Translations under genes and position numbers: made by a program
The notes under the pieces: generated by a model
Database searches by the model: none
What the model was told of the DNA's origin: nothing
Seen by the model: the letters and a program-made list of their open reading frames with translations, nothing else
Part shown: in pieces, positions 22,548-32,850 of the stretch
Position numbering within the stretch: position 1 is the stretch's first letter
How the letters are laid out: each line of letters starts with the position of its first letter
Source of the DNA: Gigaspora rosea
Taxonomy: Eukaryota; Glomeromycota; Glomeromycetes; Diversisporales; Gigasporaceae
Assembly: GCA_003550325.1 (NCBI GenBank)
Contig: QKWP01000060.1
Span: 131,952-195,951 of the forward strand
Direction: 5' to 3'
DNA: 64,000 bases

Positions 22548-25500
22548 ATGACTACTGATATTAACGAATTATATAATCGATATATTAGAAACCACCTAGT
22601 AGAACATCATCAAAACTCTGCTCTTCCATTTCACTCTCTCCAACTACGTGCTCCTGATCTTTCTTGTCAAGAGTGTTATCCTCCCCCTCGCTCTAGTGGT
22701 CGTGTTTTTGCTCGAACACCTTTTGGAAGATTTTGGCATTGGTATTCTGGTACCTACTCCGCTGATTCCTATACCTCTCAAACTACTGGAAACTTTATTC
22801 GCCTGACTGCTACTAGAGACCCTGCTACTATCCGTGCTTGTATTCGAGATATTATTTTTAGCTGCCGATATCAAATAGAACTTGACAACCCAAGAGAAAT
22901 TGCTCTTGCTATTCTTCAACGCTTTACCCATCGAACAACTTTACCTCCTCTTGATTTTGCGGACTATACTACTTTTGACCCATACTTAGACACCAATACT
23001 GAAAACTATAACCCTCGATATCCGGACTTAGGATATTCTATTATCGAAGGATCTAGCCCTACTTTTAACACTGTACCTCTTCTTACTACCCCTGAGGATC
23101 GCCCCTCTACTCCTCTTGGTTTTAACCTACTCCCTTATAGTGAACATAATAGTGATCTTAGCTCTCACACCCCTTCGTTCCAACATACTAGCCTACCTGC
23201 AAGTCCTACAGTTTTAGCACCTAATCAACAAGATATAGACCTTGAAAATTTCTTTGAAACTACCTCTACTTTTAATTTAGATAGACTTTTACCAGATACT
23301 ACTGAAGAAACTAGTGAAGAAGACCAAGAACCTTCCCTAACCTCACCTGTAGACAACTCACCTCCCATTATGGCTGAACGAGCGATTGCTGATGCTGCTA
23401 CTGCTATTAATACCTTAGCTGCTGCGTTTGTCCATGGAGGAGTTGAAAGGAATCTTCTTCCTGTTAATTTCTTTAATGGAGATGGAACCCAAGACCCACT
23501 CGAATGGTATTCAGAATTCAAGCGTGCTGCCGTTGCTAACCGATGGAATGCTGCCCGGAAATTAGAACTTGTCCCTGTCTACTTGAAAGGAATTGCCTTA
23601 GACTGGTTTTCCTCCCTTACCACTAAGCCCACTGTTTTTAGTGATAAGGATAACCAAGATACTAGTTTTAAACACCTGTTTCTAGACCGATTTGTTACCC
23701 CAAAACAAAAAGTTATGTGGCAAAAGCAACTTTTTGATGTCAAACAAGGTGCCAACTCAGTTGATGACTATATTAACCGGTTCAGAAAACTGAAGCGACG
23801 TGTTGACCCTGACGATGACTTCCCTGATGCCTTTGTAATCCAACTCTTTATCCAAGGCCTTCGTCCTGAGTTTGCTATAAATGTACAAGCCTCTGAACCT
23901 GCTGATCTTGATGCTGCTATGAAAACTGCTCGTAAATGGGAAACTGGAAAACTTATGGCTTCTCCTAATACCGATACAGACCAAGCCATTAAACAACTAA
24001 CTGAACAAATCGCTCAACTTAGTATTAACCTCGCGCAGAAGCAACCACCTGCTAACCTCTCGGTAAACTATGCTGATTCCCCTAAACAAGCCAATCCGAT
24101 TAAACAACCTCCTACCTGCCATTATTGTGGTCGAACCGGACACTTTATTGCACATTGTCGTCTTAAAAAGAAGAATCAAAGTAATGAACGAGGAAGAAAC
24201 AGACAGTCCAATAATAACAACTATCGACGTGACTCTTATAGAAACAGATCTAGAAGTCAAGATAATAGAGACCGAGATTATTACAATAGAGACCGAAGCC
24301 GCTCTAGAAATAGAAATAATCGTAATGATCGAGATGACTACCGATCTAGAAGTCGAGACTGATCTTCTTCTTGGAGACCTAGCAACCGAACCCCCTCACC
24401 CTACTACAGAAATGTTAACTATCTTGATGGAACTCCTTCTACCACTACCACTACCAACTCACCTCTTAGTCCACAAAAATGGGAAACGTTCCTAGACAAC
24501 CCTTCTGTTCGTACTGCACTATCTTCTTACTTGTACGAAGAAGCTAAAACTGCTAATTTGATCCAGACATCTGCTTATACTACACCTGTCAAATGTAATG
24601 TTAAAATCAATCAAAAACCACAAGAAGCTATTATTGACAGTGGAGCCTCTATCAGCATGATCGCACACCAATTAGTCCAAGATCTAGGATTAAAAATAGA
24701 ACAAGCCTCTCTTAGCCTTATCATACCTGCTACTGGAACCCCTTCTCGTCCTTTGGGAATTATTCGAGACTTACCTATAGAAATAGATGGTGCTATTATT
24801 CCTATTACCGTTGAAGTAGTCCCTGCCACCTCTTACTCATTATTGCTTGGAAATGACTGGTCAAAGAAAGTTGAAGCCAGTTACAATTGGAAAAATGGAT
24901 GCTACTCTTTTAAGTGGAAAAACAAGAAACATACCGTTCCTACTTCCTATGAAAGTAACCAACCATTACCCTCACAACCTACTGTTACCGACCCTGCTGA
25001 ATTAGACACTTATGAACAGGAATACTTAGTCCCTCAAGAAGCTTATGCTTTTATCACCACCCATGAACCAGACATTACCCCTACCTCTGATGATGATACC
25101 AACCCATGGATTATCCACCAGCCTAGACATAGAAAGCGTGCCCCTCCTAACTCTCGTGTATGTGGCAATTGTGGCTCACCTGAACATCTCTTTGCCAACT
25201 GCCCTACCAACCGTTGTAATCGCTGTCGACAGGATGGACATATTGCTGTCCACTGCCCACAACAAGTACCAAAGCGGACCTCTTGCTGTACCTGCAATGG
25301 TAATGATCATTTGTACCGAAACTGCCCTGAAAATATTTGTCATACCTGTAGAGCAACTGGACATATTGCCGTTGACTGTTCTTTTGGAGCCCTTAAGGAA
25401 CAGAACCGAATTTGCCAATGTGGATGTAATCCGGATGATATTGAAGCCCGTCGAATGTATAACTTTAGTACAAGGCGTACTCACCACTGCTGTCACTGCA

Positions 25501-26473
25501 AGAAACCAAATAGACCAGAAGACCTACAAGTTCTTAACAATCAGTTTGTTTGCCGAGGATGTGTCTCTGACTATTATTATGAACTCCCTCTTGATGACCC
25601 TCAACGTATATATTATTATAGCCACGGAGAAGGACGTGGAACCCTTGTCCAATGTAAAATCTGTGGAGAAACTAGACCTACCTCTAAGATGAATAATCTA
25701 GAAAGCCTAGAACAAGCCCTTTGGTTTTGTGACCTTGAACACCTCTATGCTTATAAAGCAGGACAGGATGTTCTCTACAATGCAAATTATAATTTGTGGA
25801 CCAGAATCAGACATTATACTGAGTCCAACAGAAGTGCTGGATCTCAGTATGAAATGAACCAGACCCGTATCTTCCGACTCGCCAAGATTTTCTTACAAGA
25901 ATTAGACCAAAGCCTGACTGAAGTCTTAGAACCTTTAATGACTGATTGTATTAACCAACCTTGGAGTCAGGAAGAAATGCAATTAGTACTTCGTGCTGAA
26001 CATGGCATATTAGAAGAGAATGAAGAATTTCAATTACAACAGACCCTTGAAATTTCCTTTGACACTAGCCATCCCGAATTCTGTAAAGAAACTGCTCTTG
26101 CAAACCATAGAAGGAACTTCTCAGACACACCTATTGACCTTTGCAAAGAATGTCACACCAGGAAGAACTTGATGAACATGATGGATACTGTACAGGATGT
26201 GTACCTCCACCACCACCAATATTTGAACCAGAACCAGAAGTTATATATATAGAACCTATTCAAAGTGATCAAAATATTGTTACCATCGAAGTTTTTGAAA
26301 CATTACAACAACAAGTTGTCCAACAGAACCAGACCATTAAACAACTTTAACAACACGTCCAAAAACTTGAAAACTTTAATCAACAATTGCTTCGCCTTAT
26401 TCACCAAGACACCCAGTACCTACAACAGAGAACTGAAACCTTTGCTACCCTGTTCGCAAATACAAATTTTTAG
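22548..26473 (+). pseudogene. Element 2 ORF1: Gag-protease-zinc-knuckle polyprotein
   Basis: About 1,300 codons, broken only by TGA at 24360, a 1-nt frameshift near 26145 and TAA at 26348. From the N-terminus: a conserved domain (residues 1-130) with PDLSCQECYP, FGRFWHWYSGTY and IIFSCRY; a Ser/Pro/Thr-rich linker; the Gag capsid region (about residues 305-465, YLKGIALDWF); a CCHC knuckle CHYCGRTGHFIAHC; an Arg/Ser/Asp-rich basic tract; an aspartic protease with DSGASIS (residue ~697); four CCHC knuckles (25162-25378); a Cys-rich region (CQCGC, CCHC, CRGC, CKIC; 25415-25665) followed by FCDLEH; a helical region; two CxxC pairs (26138-26200); and a Gln-rich coiled coil reaching the stop. The ATG at 22548 is the first in frame after the leader. 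Confidence 0.9.
26464..26470 (+). promoter_or_regulatory. Candidate -1 ribosomal frameshift site (A_AAT_TTT) of element 2
   Basis: The ORF1 frame reads acA AAT TTT TAG, and the -1 frame reads AAA TTT TTA GAT AAT CCT into RT (K-F-L-D-N-P-R). The heptamer, its phase and the adjacent stop are the same as in element 1, while the codon before it differs (ACA against CAA), which argues for selection on the heptamer itself. Confidence 0.78.
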
Positions 26474-28058
26474 ATAATCCTAGGCATAATGGCAAACTAC
26501 CTGTTGACTCAGACAACTGTATTAACAGATCTCTTAAACCCCCTGAACACCCTATAAATTTAATACCTACCCCTGTATATAGTATAGACACCCTTATCCC
26601 CTATGGAGAATATACCTTAACCCCATCTACTTCATTAAATACAGGTCCTCTTGCTGCAGACCAAGGACTTAAATTTAGACATTTGCTTGAGAAATTTGCA
26701 GACATTTTTGCAACAGACATTAATGAATTAGGAAGAACTGACTTAGTTTCTCATCGAATTTTTACAGAAGATGTACCACCCATTCGCTCTAGACCTAATT
26801 CTATACCTCCAAGTGAACAGACATTTATTAAAGAGGAAATCCAACGAATGATGGAACATAAACTTATCTGATCTTCAAATAGTCCCTGGACTTCCCCTGT
26901 TGTTCTAGTCAAGAAGAAAAATGGCAAAATACGCTTCTGTGTAGACTACCGAAAACTTAACAATGTTACTAAAAAGGATGCATATCCTCTACCTCGTATT
27001 GATGAAATGTTAAATACTCTTGCTGGATCGCATTGGTTTTCCACTTTGGACCTTGCAAGTGGATATTGGCAAGTAGCTATGCACCCTCGTGATAAAGAGA
27101 AGACTGCTTTTGTAACTCGCTATGGAACTTACGAGTTCAATGTGATGCCTTTTGGACTTTGTAATGCCCTGCTATGTTCCAAAGACTAATGGACTAAGTT
27201 TATGAAGGGATTGCTTAGAAATTTGTAGTAGTATACTTGGATAATACTATAGTATACTCTCGAACATTCGATGACTACCTGAAGCACTTGAATGAAGTGT
27301 TTCGAAGAATCAAGCAAGCTGGTTTGCGACTTAATATTGAGAAATGTAACTTTTGGATACAAAGATTACTCTTCTTAGGCCATATAATTGCACCTAGTGG
27401 AATAGCCCCTGACCCTACCAAAATTGAAGCCGTACAAAAGATCCAACCACCGCAGAATATAACCCAACTTCGCTCATTCTTGGGATTAGCTGGATACTAT
27501 AGACAATTTATCCAAAATTTCTCTGCTATTGCTAAACCCTTAAATCGATTGTTACAAAAAGACGAACCATATCGATGGACCCATATTCAACAGGAAGCTT
27601 TTAATGAACTAAAAGACCGACTTACTGCTGCCCCTATATTAGCCTACCCTAATTTCAGAAAGACCTTTATCTTGGCCACCGATGCTTCTTACTATGGATT
27701 TGGTGCTACTCTCAGTCAATTGGACCAAAATCATAAGGAACACCCCATTGCCTATGCAAGCAAAAGTCTACGAAAAGAAGAAGTAAACTACGGCGCAACC
27801 GAACTAGAATGTGCTGCTGTAGTATGGGCAATCGAACACTTTCATAAATACCTAGGCGCTACCAAGTTCATCTTAGTTACAGACCATTCAGCATTGAAAT
27901 AGCTACGTACTTCTGAACCTAAAGGAAGAATTGGAAGATGGATTCTTAAACTCCAACCTTATAACTTTGAAATCTTTCACAAACCTGGAAGAATCCACTC
28001 TAATGTTGATGCTCTATCACGCCTACCGACCCAGACACTTAAATCATCTAAATCATGA
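26464..28058 (+). pseudogene. Element 2 reverse transcriptase-RNase H (few lesions)
   Basis: RT blocks WTSPVVLVKKKNGKIRFCVDY, LDLASGYWQVAM and FLGLAGYYRQFI are present. The catalytic box reads VVYLDNTIVYS, so the second Asp of the usual YLDD is Asn, which alone should inactivate it. A 1-nt deletion near 27166 (in the CNAPATFQ block) changes frame, TGA at 26869 and TAG at 27900 interrupt it. RNase H retains ATDASYYGFGATL, TELECAAVVW and TDHSAL. It ends TGA at 28056-28058, overlapping the integrase ATG as ATGA. Confidence 0.9.
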
Positions 28059-29347
28059 ATTTAAACCGATATAGCCAACTTTATGATTACCTAGAATCAG
28101 ACAAGTTACCAGACGAATTTACAGACTATGAAAAGAAACAACTAATTAACCAGGCTAGATATTTTGAAATTAGACATAACCTCTTATATAAGAAGAACCG
28201 AAAAGATCCAGAACACCCCTTTCGAGTTATTAAATGGACAGAAGTAGAACCGATCCTATACATGATGCATAAACACCCTACTGCTGGACATTTGGGAACC
28301 GATGCTATGTACTATAAAATAGCTGAACGATATTATTGGGATCAAATGTATCGAGACGTCCAAGAATATGTAAAGACTTGTGAAACATGCCAAAAGAGAC
28401 TTAAAGGACGCAGAAAAGAACCTCTCCATCCTATCCAAATAGGACGTGCTTTTGAAAGGATTGGAATTGACCTTGTCGGACCCTTACCTATAACTGCTCA
28501 AACCAATCGTTACATCATTGTTGCTACCGACTATCTAACAAGATGGCCAGAAGCCAAAGCTGTCCCTGATGCTGGAGCCAATACTCTCGCACAATTTATT
28601 TTTGAAGAAATTATCTGTAGACACGGAACTCCAAAGATTATACTTTCTGACCAAGGAAGAAACTTTATTAGCGAAACTGTACGGATTCTATGTGAAAAGT
28701 TTCTCATCAAACATAAATTCTCTTCACCATACCACCCACAGACAAATGGAATGGTTGAAAGACTTAATCGAACATTATGTGAATCTCTCGCGAAAGTAAA
28801 AGAAACAGATGATTGGGATTTACACATACCTGCTGTTCTCTTAGCTTATCGAACAAAGAGACATGCTACTACTGGATACACTCCATTCCAGTTAGTTTAT
28901 GGTAGACAAGCCACGCTACCCATAGAAGCACTTATTCCTGTATATCCTAAAGTAATTAAGGATACAGAAATTAATATACAAGACAGTATATTACAACGAG
29001 CTTACGAATTAATAGACAAATTACCAACCATACAAGAAGAAGCCCGAGAAAATACTAGAAAATCACAAGAAAAACAGAAAAAGTACTTCGATAAAAAGGT
29101 GAAAGAAGAAACCTTTGAAATTGGAGAAAAAGTATGGATACAACGAAAAGAAATAGAAATGTCTCGCTCTGCTAAATTTGAGGATAAAAGAATTGGACCC
29201 TTTATAATTCAAGCGAAATTAAACAATGGTGCTTATAAACTTCGTGATATGAAAGGAAAAACCTTACAGAAATATTATAATAGTGATAGACTTGCTAAAT
29301 ATTACGAGAAACAGACATGGGAACCTATAATTGTAATTGAAAATTAG
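28055..29347 (+). CDS. Element 2 integrase (intact, 430 aa)
   Basis: A single uninterrupted frame from ATG AAT 28055. It inserts retroelement cDNA into the genome. The N-terminal zinc-binding H-H-C-C motif is complete (HKHPTAGHLG, VKTCETCQ), the core has VATDYLTRW, SDQGRNF and MVERLNR giving the D,D(35)E triad, and the C-terminal domain has RIGPFIIQAKLNNGAYKL, a GPY/F-like module, without a chromodomain. The protein begins with its own Met (MNLNRYSQLYDYL) and the same MNL start is kept in element 1. Length fits a stand-alone Ty3/gypsy integrase. Maturation or translation route is discussed in the findings. Confidence 0.92.
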   Translation: MNLNRYSQLYDYLESDKLPDEFTDYEKKQLINQARYFEIRHNLLYKKNRKDPEHPFRVIKWTEVEPILYMMHKHPTAGHLGTDAMYYKIAERYYWDQMYRDVQEYVKTCETCQKRLKGRRKEPLHPIQIGRAFERIGIDLVGPLPITAQTNRYIIVATDYLTRWPEAKAVPDAGANTLAQFIFEEIICRHGTPKIILSDQGRNFISETVRILCEKFLIKHKFSSPYHPQTNGMVERLNRTLCESLAKVKETDDWDLHIPAVLLAYRTKRHATTGYTPFQLVYGRQATLPIEALIPVYPKVIKDTEINIQDSILQRAYELIDKLPTIQEEARENTRKSQEKQKKYFDKKVKEETFEIGEKVWIQRKEIEMSRSAKFEDKRIGPFIIQAKLNNGAYKLRDMKGKTLQKYYNSDRLAKYYEKQTWEPIIVIEN

Positions 29348-29437
29348 AAATTTCTGGAAGAAATTTATTGTGAAAGGGAGTGACATTTGTGTAAAACTTT
29401 GTACACAGCCCCATGAAAATCTTTGTATTACACTAAC

Positions 29438-29447
29438 ATTTATATAA
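29438..29447 (+). promoter_or_regulatory. TATA-like motif upstream of element 2 ORF3
   Basis: ATTTATATAA lies 50 nt before the ORF3 ATG and is followed by a CCTACACTCC stretch and GAAATTTCCC, both echoed in element 1. A promoter role is inference from this conservation. Confidence 0.4.
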
Positions 29448-29496
29448 TCCTACACTCCGATTGAAATTTCCCTAAAATATTATTAAAACCCCTAAA

Positions 29497-30165
29497 ATGG
29501 AATCTACCACTCTACAACCCAATACTATACTCGCTCTTCGAAACTTTCTTTCTATTTGGAGACAAGACCCTGCTGCCCAATACAATTTAGGAATTTTTAG
29601 TCAAAATGTAATCCTATGGGATGACCAAAATCCAGAACAAGTAATTGATGTTACCCCAAAGGAAGAAACAGAACCCCTTGTCGAACTTAATGAATTACTG
29701 CGACCATTTGATAAAGACATAGAAGCCCTCTTATCTGAAAAACTGATTGAGAAACCTAAAGCGATAACTCCATTGCTAAAAGACTTGACCCAGACTCTTA
29801 ACACTCAAAATACCACTCGAACAAATCCTTTCCTTTGAGAAACATGGACCGCACAGGTTGATAAAATCCTGCAAGACTTACCTAAGTTTAAACAATCTCG
29901 CCGAGGACAAAGACAGGCCATTGAAGCCCATTATTATTTAGGAACAATAATAGAGAAACAGACCGAACATAAAGATCAAATTAGAGAACAAATTCGAAAG
30001 GTAAAAGGAGACCGGAAAACTCAAGACATCTGGAAGGGAGCCCAGAGAATTAGAAAAATCTTTACAAATTGTCCCAAGGACTTAATGTACCAAACCAATT
30101 ACCTTTCTGTGACCCAAGTGACTAAATTGAAAGATGAAGTTTATACGAACTACTGGAAGAATTAG
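29497..30165 (+). pseudogene. Element 2 ORF3, function unknown (broken)
   Basis: ATG 29497 opens a frame with one in-frame TGA (29836-29838) and an indel near the end (about 30140-30165). The N-terminus (TTLQPNTILALRNFLSIWRQD) aligns with element 1 ORF3 across LQP, LAL and WxQD; the C-terminal half (EAHYYLGTIIE, then RKVKGDRKTQDIWKGAQRI and YQTNYLSVTQVTKL) aligns well too. The protein is basic at its end and has no membrane segment. It is unlike the rest of Pol, and I do not know the family. Confidence 0.7.
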
Positions 30166-30193
30166 AAAAGGAATTTACGGAGTAAATTTTCTT

Positions 30194-30206
30194 AAGGGGA
30201 CGGAAA
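30194..30206 (+). other. Polypurine tract of element 2
   Basis: AAGGGGACGGAAA abuts the right LTR; one C interrupts it. Position and composition are right for plus-strand priming. Confidence 0.7.
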
Positions 30207-30910
30207 TGTTATAGAACGATAGTTTATTATATTATCTTATTATTTTATTATTTCATTTTTTTATTATTATATTTTATTATTATATTGTATTATATTATTA
30301 TCTTGAGAAGTTAAAATAGTTAATACTGCTTATAACACTTATACCGATTATAACGCTCATAACGATTATAACGCTTATAACAATTATCACGCTTATAACG
30401 CTTATAGCGCTTATACCGCTTATAATGCTTATGACGCTTATAGCGCTTATACCGCTTATAACGCTTATGCCGTTTATAACGCTTATGTTGCTCTTGTAGA
30501 TTATAGTGTTTATCATTGTAAATCAACGCTTATAACGCTTATTCTAAAATGTATTTAAAGATACAGAATTTCCCTTAGTCAAACTAGACCAAGACACCTC
30601 ATTTCTCCTCCTATTTATTATACATCTTGTACTGGAATTTCTTAGGAACAGAAACCTAAGAATAGCCCTATCTTAGATTATTAATAAAGAAACTATTTAT
30701 CTAAATAACACTAAGTTTATTATCAAGTAATAGTAAAATCGATAATTCCTCATTGAATACTCTCATGAACTGCCCTTAGAGAAGAGTATAATTTCTTACA
30801 GACTAAGGAATTATACCTACCTCTTGGACACCGCTATAAACCGATAAAGGATCCCTGTAGCCGTGTCGTTGTTATAGTAAGGAGTAAAAGAAGGCCTCCC
30901 TACTGTAACA
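30207..30910 (+). repeat. Right LTR of element 2
   Basis: It matches the left LTR closely, with scattered substitutions in the decamer array (30323-30486) and a small divergent patch near 30600-30620. The start directly follows a purine-rich tract. Confidence 0.93.
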
Positions 30911-31470
30911 ATATGTACATAAAAGAAAGAAAAGAACGTTCTGGAATTTAGTTCCGCAGATCTGCCTACTTCATTGTGCCATGTCTCATTACACGTTGTT
31001 CCTGTTTATCAACTTGCATACCTTCTTCCCGATTTGGATAGGAACAACAATGCCGATTTTTTGGAGGGGTATGCCGAATTTCCACTTTCCGTCAAAAATT
31101 CCAAAAAAACTGCTTCAAGTGAAAATATGGTAGAGAGTATATGGTCGAATATGTTCTTGTAACCAAAAAACCTTAGAGAGAGTATTGAAAAACTCATTTT
31201 TTAGTTCACCGTCTAGCCAGACTAAAAAACCTTTGTCGACAAAAGAAAACTTCTACCAGAATTTCTTGTACCAAGGGCACCCACTGCCAGTTATCTTGCA
31301 CAACTGACACTTCTGGCTTGCGTGTCGAATATATAAAGGAGTCCTTGAATAGAAGAAAAGGTTGACCTTTATAAAAACCAGTATTATGCGCAGCTGCTTC
31401 ATCTTTTACTAAAAAATTTTTTGGTTTTCTTTTGTTCAGAAATTTGTACAAGTGATCGTCAGAAAGAGTT
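30911..31470 (+). repeat. Dispersed repeat copy B, right part
   Basis: Continues copy B beyond element 2: AACAATGCCGATTTTTTGGAG (about 31048) matches AACAATGTCGATCTTTTGAAG of copy A, and the end GTGATCGTCAGAAAGAGTT (31451-31470) matches the end of copy A. A short minus-strand frame (31451-31206) is not conserved in the other copies, so I do not call it a gene. Confidence 0.6.
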
Positions 31471-31811
31471 GTGATTTATGAAAATTAGTTAATTAAAATA
31501 TTAAAATATCAATAATAAATTTGAATAAATTCTAAATATTGCGAATTATCTCAAAATCTTTCAAACTTTGGTCATCGAATTCTTCAGATCGACTCATAAT
31601 ATACATATTATTCCAAATTTTATAAAGATTTAACAACTTTTTATTTAATACTTCACTAATATCTAAATTATCCAGAACAATTATTATAACTTTTATAAGA
31701 TTACAATATTTATTAGCTGTAATTTTAGAAAGTGATTAAATTCCATTTTTGAATATTTTAAGTTCCGGAAATTTAGAAATATTCGCTAAGGGGAGTAACA
31801 AAAATCAGGTG
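31471..31811. other. AT-rich spacer
   Basis: No gene. Near 31787 it contains GGGGAGTAACAAAAATCAGG, a sequence repeated at 32703 inside the hAT transposase region, apparently the end of a small repeat family. Confidence 0.5.
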
Positions 31812-32698
31812 TAGGGCACCTAGGTTCGAGTCCAGTCCGGTCCAGGTTCGACTGAACCCAGACTCAAACCTGGGCCCAAACCATGAATTATGAAAATGCC
31901 CAAACCGGACCAAACCCGGACACAAAAATACCAAACCCGAACTAGACTCGAATATGATGGTAAGTTTGGTTCGGGTTTGGTTCAAAGTTTGTGAACATGT
32001 CCGAGTTCGGGATATATAGTACAACATAAATTAGGGCACCTAGGTTGGTTCCAGTTTGGTTCAGAGTTGATCAAACCTCAAACTCAAACCAAATTCAAAC
32101 TTTAAATTTTACTACAGTATTTCAAACCCGAACTCAAACCTATTATTCCAAGCCCGAACTGAACTCAAACACAACTATTAGTTTGTTTAACGTTAACATA
32201 ATGCCTTGCATTAAATGCACTAAATGCATTAAATTGCTAATTATAAGTACGTACCATACTCACACGATGCCAAATAACCAAAATAATACCCTAGCATGTA
32301 TGTGTTCAAATGAAAATTCTTGTATCCAACGTGTATGAGGTATTATTTCGCTAACTGGCAATTTTTTTTAATGTTGGATAACCGGTATATCGCCGATTGC
32401 ATAATTTTAAAATGTAATACAATAATATTTAAGGAAATCAAAAACAATTTTACTCTTGTGCATATCTACATACTATAAGAATATCTAATCATTGTATCAG
32501 GTAAATGAAAAAAATCTTTGCGTTATTAAAATCTGTTAAAAAAAATTGATAAGTCAGGTTCACCAGGGCGGCTGTTAAAGTACAGTAGCTACAAACAAAT
32601 TATTTTCTCATAATAGTGATGAATTCTTTATCAATGCCAAATTACGATAATGGCCACGATAATAATTACGATAATGAGTGTAATAATGACTAGAATGA

Positions 32699-32850
32699 CT
32701 AGGGGAGTAACAAAAATCAGGTGATTTTTTAGGAGGGGAGGGGGATAAAAAAAGTTGAAATTATATATAAGAACCTGACTATTTATATATTAAGGAAGAG
32801 GGAGGGGGGTAGGCCTCTGATAAAAAATAATCAGGTGATTAATGACACTG
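32699..32850. repeat. Small MITE-like insertion in the hAT N-terminus
   Basis: The Asp/Asn-coding GATAATGA-type repeat is interrupted by about 150 bp beginning TAGGGGAGT and ending ACTGCCCCTA, containing two G-rich patches. After it, the AATGACTATGGTAATG pattern resumes. Its first 20 or so bases also occur at 31787. Terminal repeats are short and imperfect, so the class is unclear. Confidence 0.5.

Larger units (their letters stand above)
21514..30910 (+). mobile_element. Ty3/gypsy LTR retrotransposon, element 2 (near-complete)
   Basis: LTRs of 703 and 704 bp (TGTTATAG...GTAACA) flank an 8-kb interior with the same organisation as element 1. A 4-bp duplication ATAT (21510-21513 and 30911-30914) brackets it. 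Decay is limited to a few lesions: TGA at 24360, a frameshift near 26145, TAA at 26348, TGA at 26869, a 1-nt deletion near 27166, TAG at 27900 and TGA at 29836. The integrase reading frame is uninterrupted. Relative to element 1 the proteins are clearly homologous, while LTR sequences share architecture more than sequence. Confidence 0.95.

Noticed and set aside
31820..31835. GGTTCGAGTCC, a perfect tRNA B box on the plus strand
   Set aside because: No A box or cloverleaf lies upstream. It is one of many GGTTCG-type units in the subterminal array of the hAT element.
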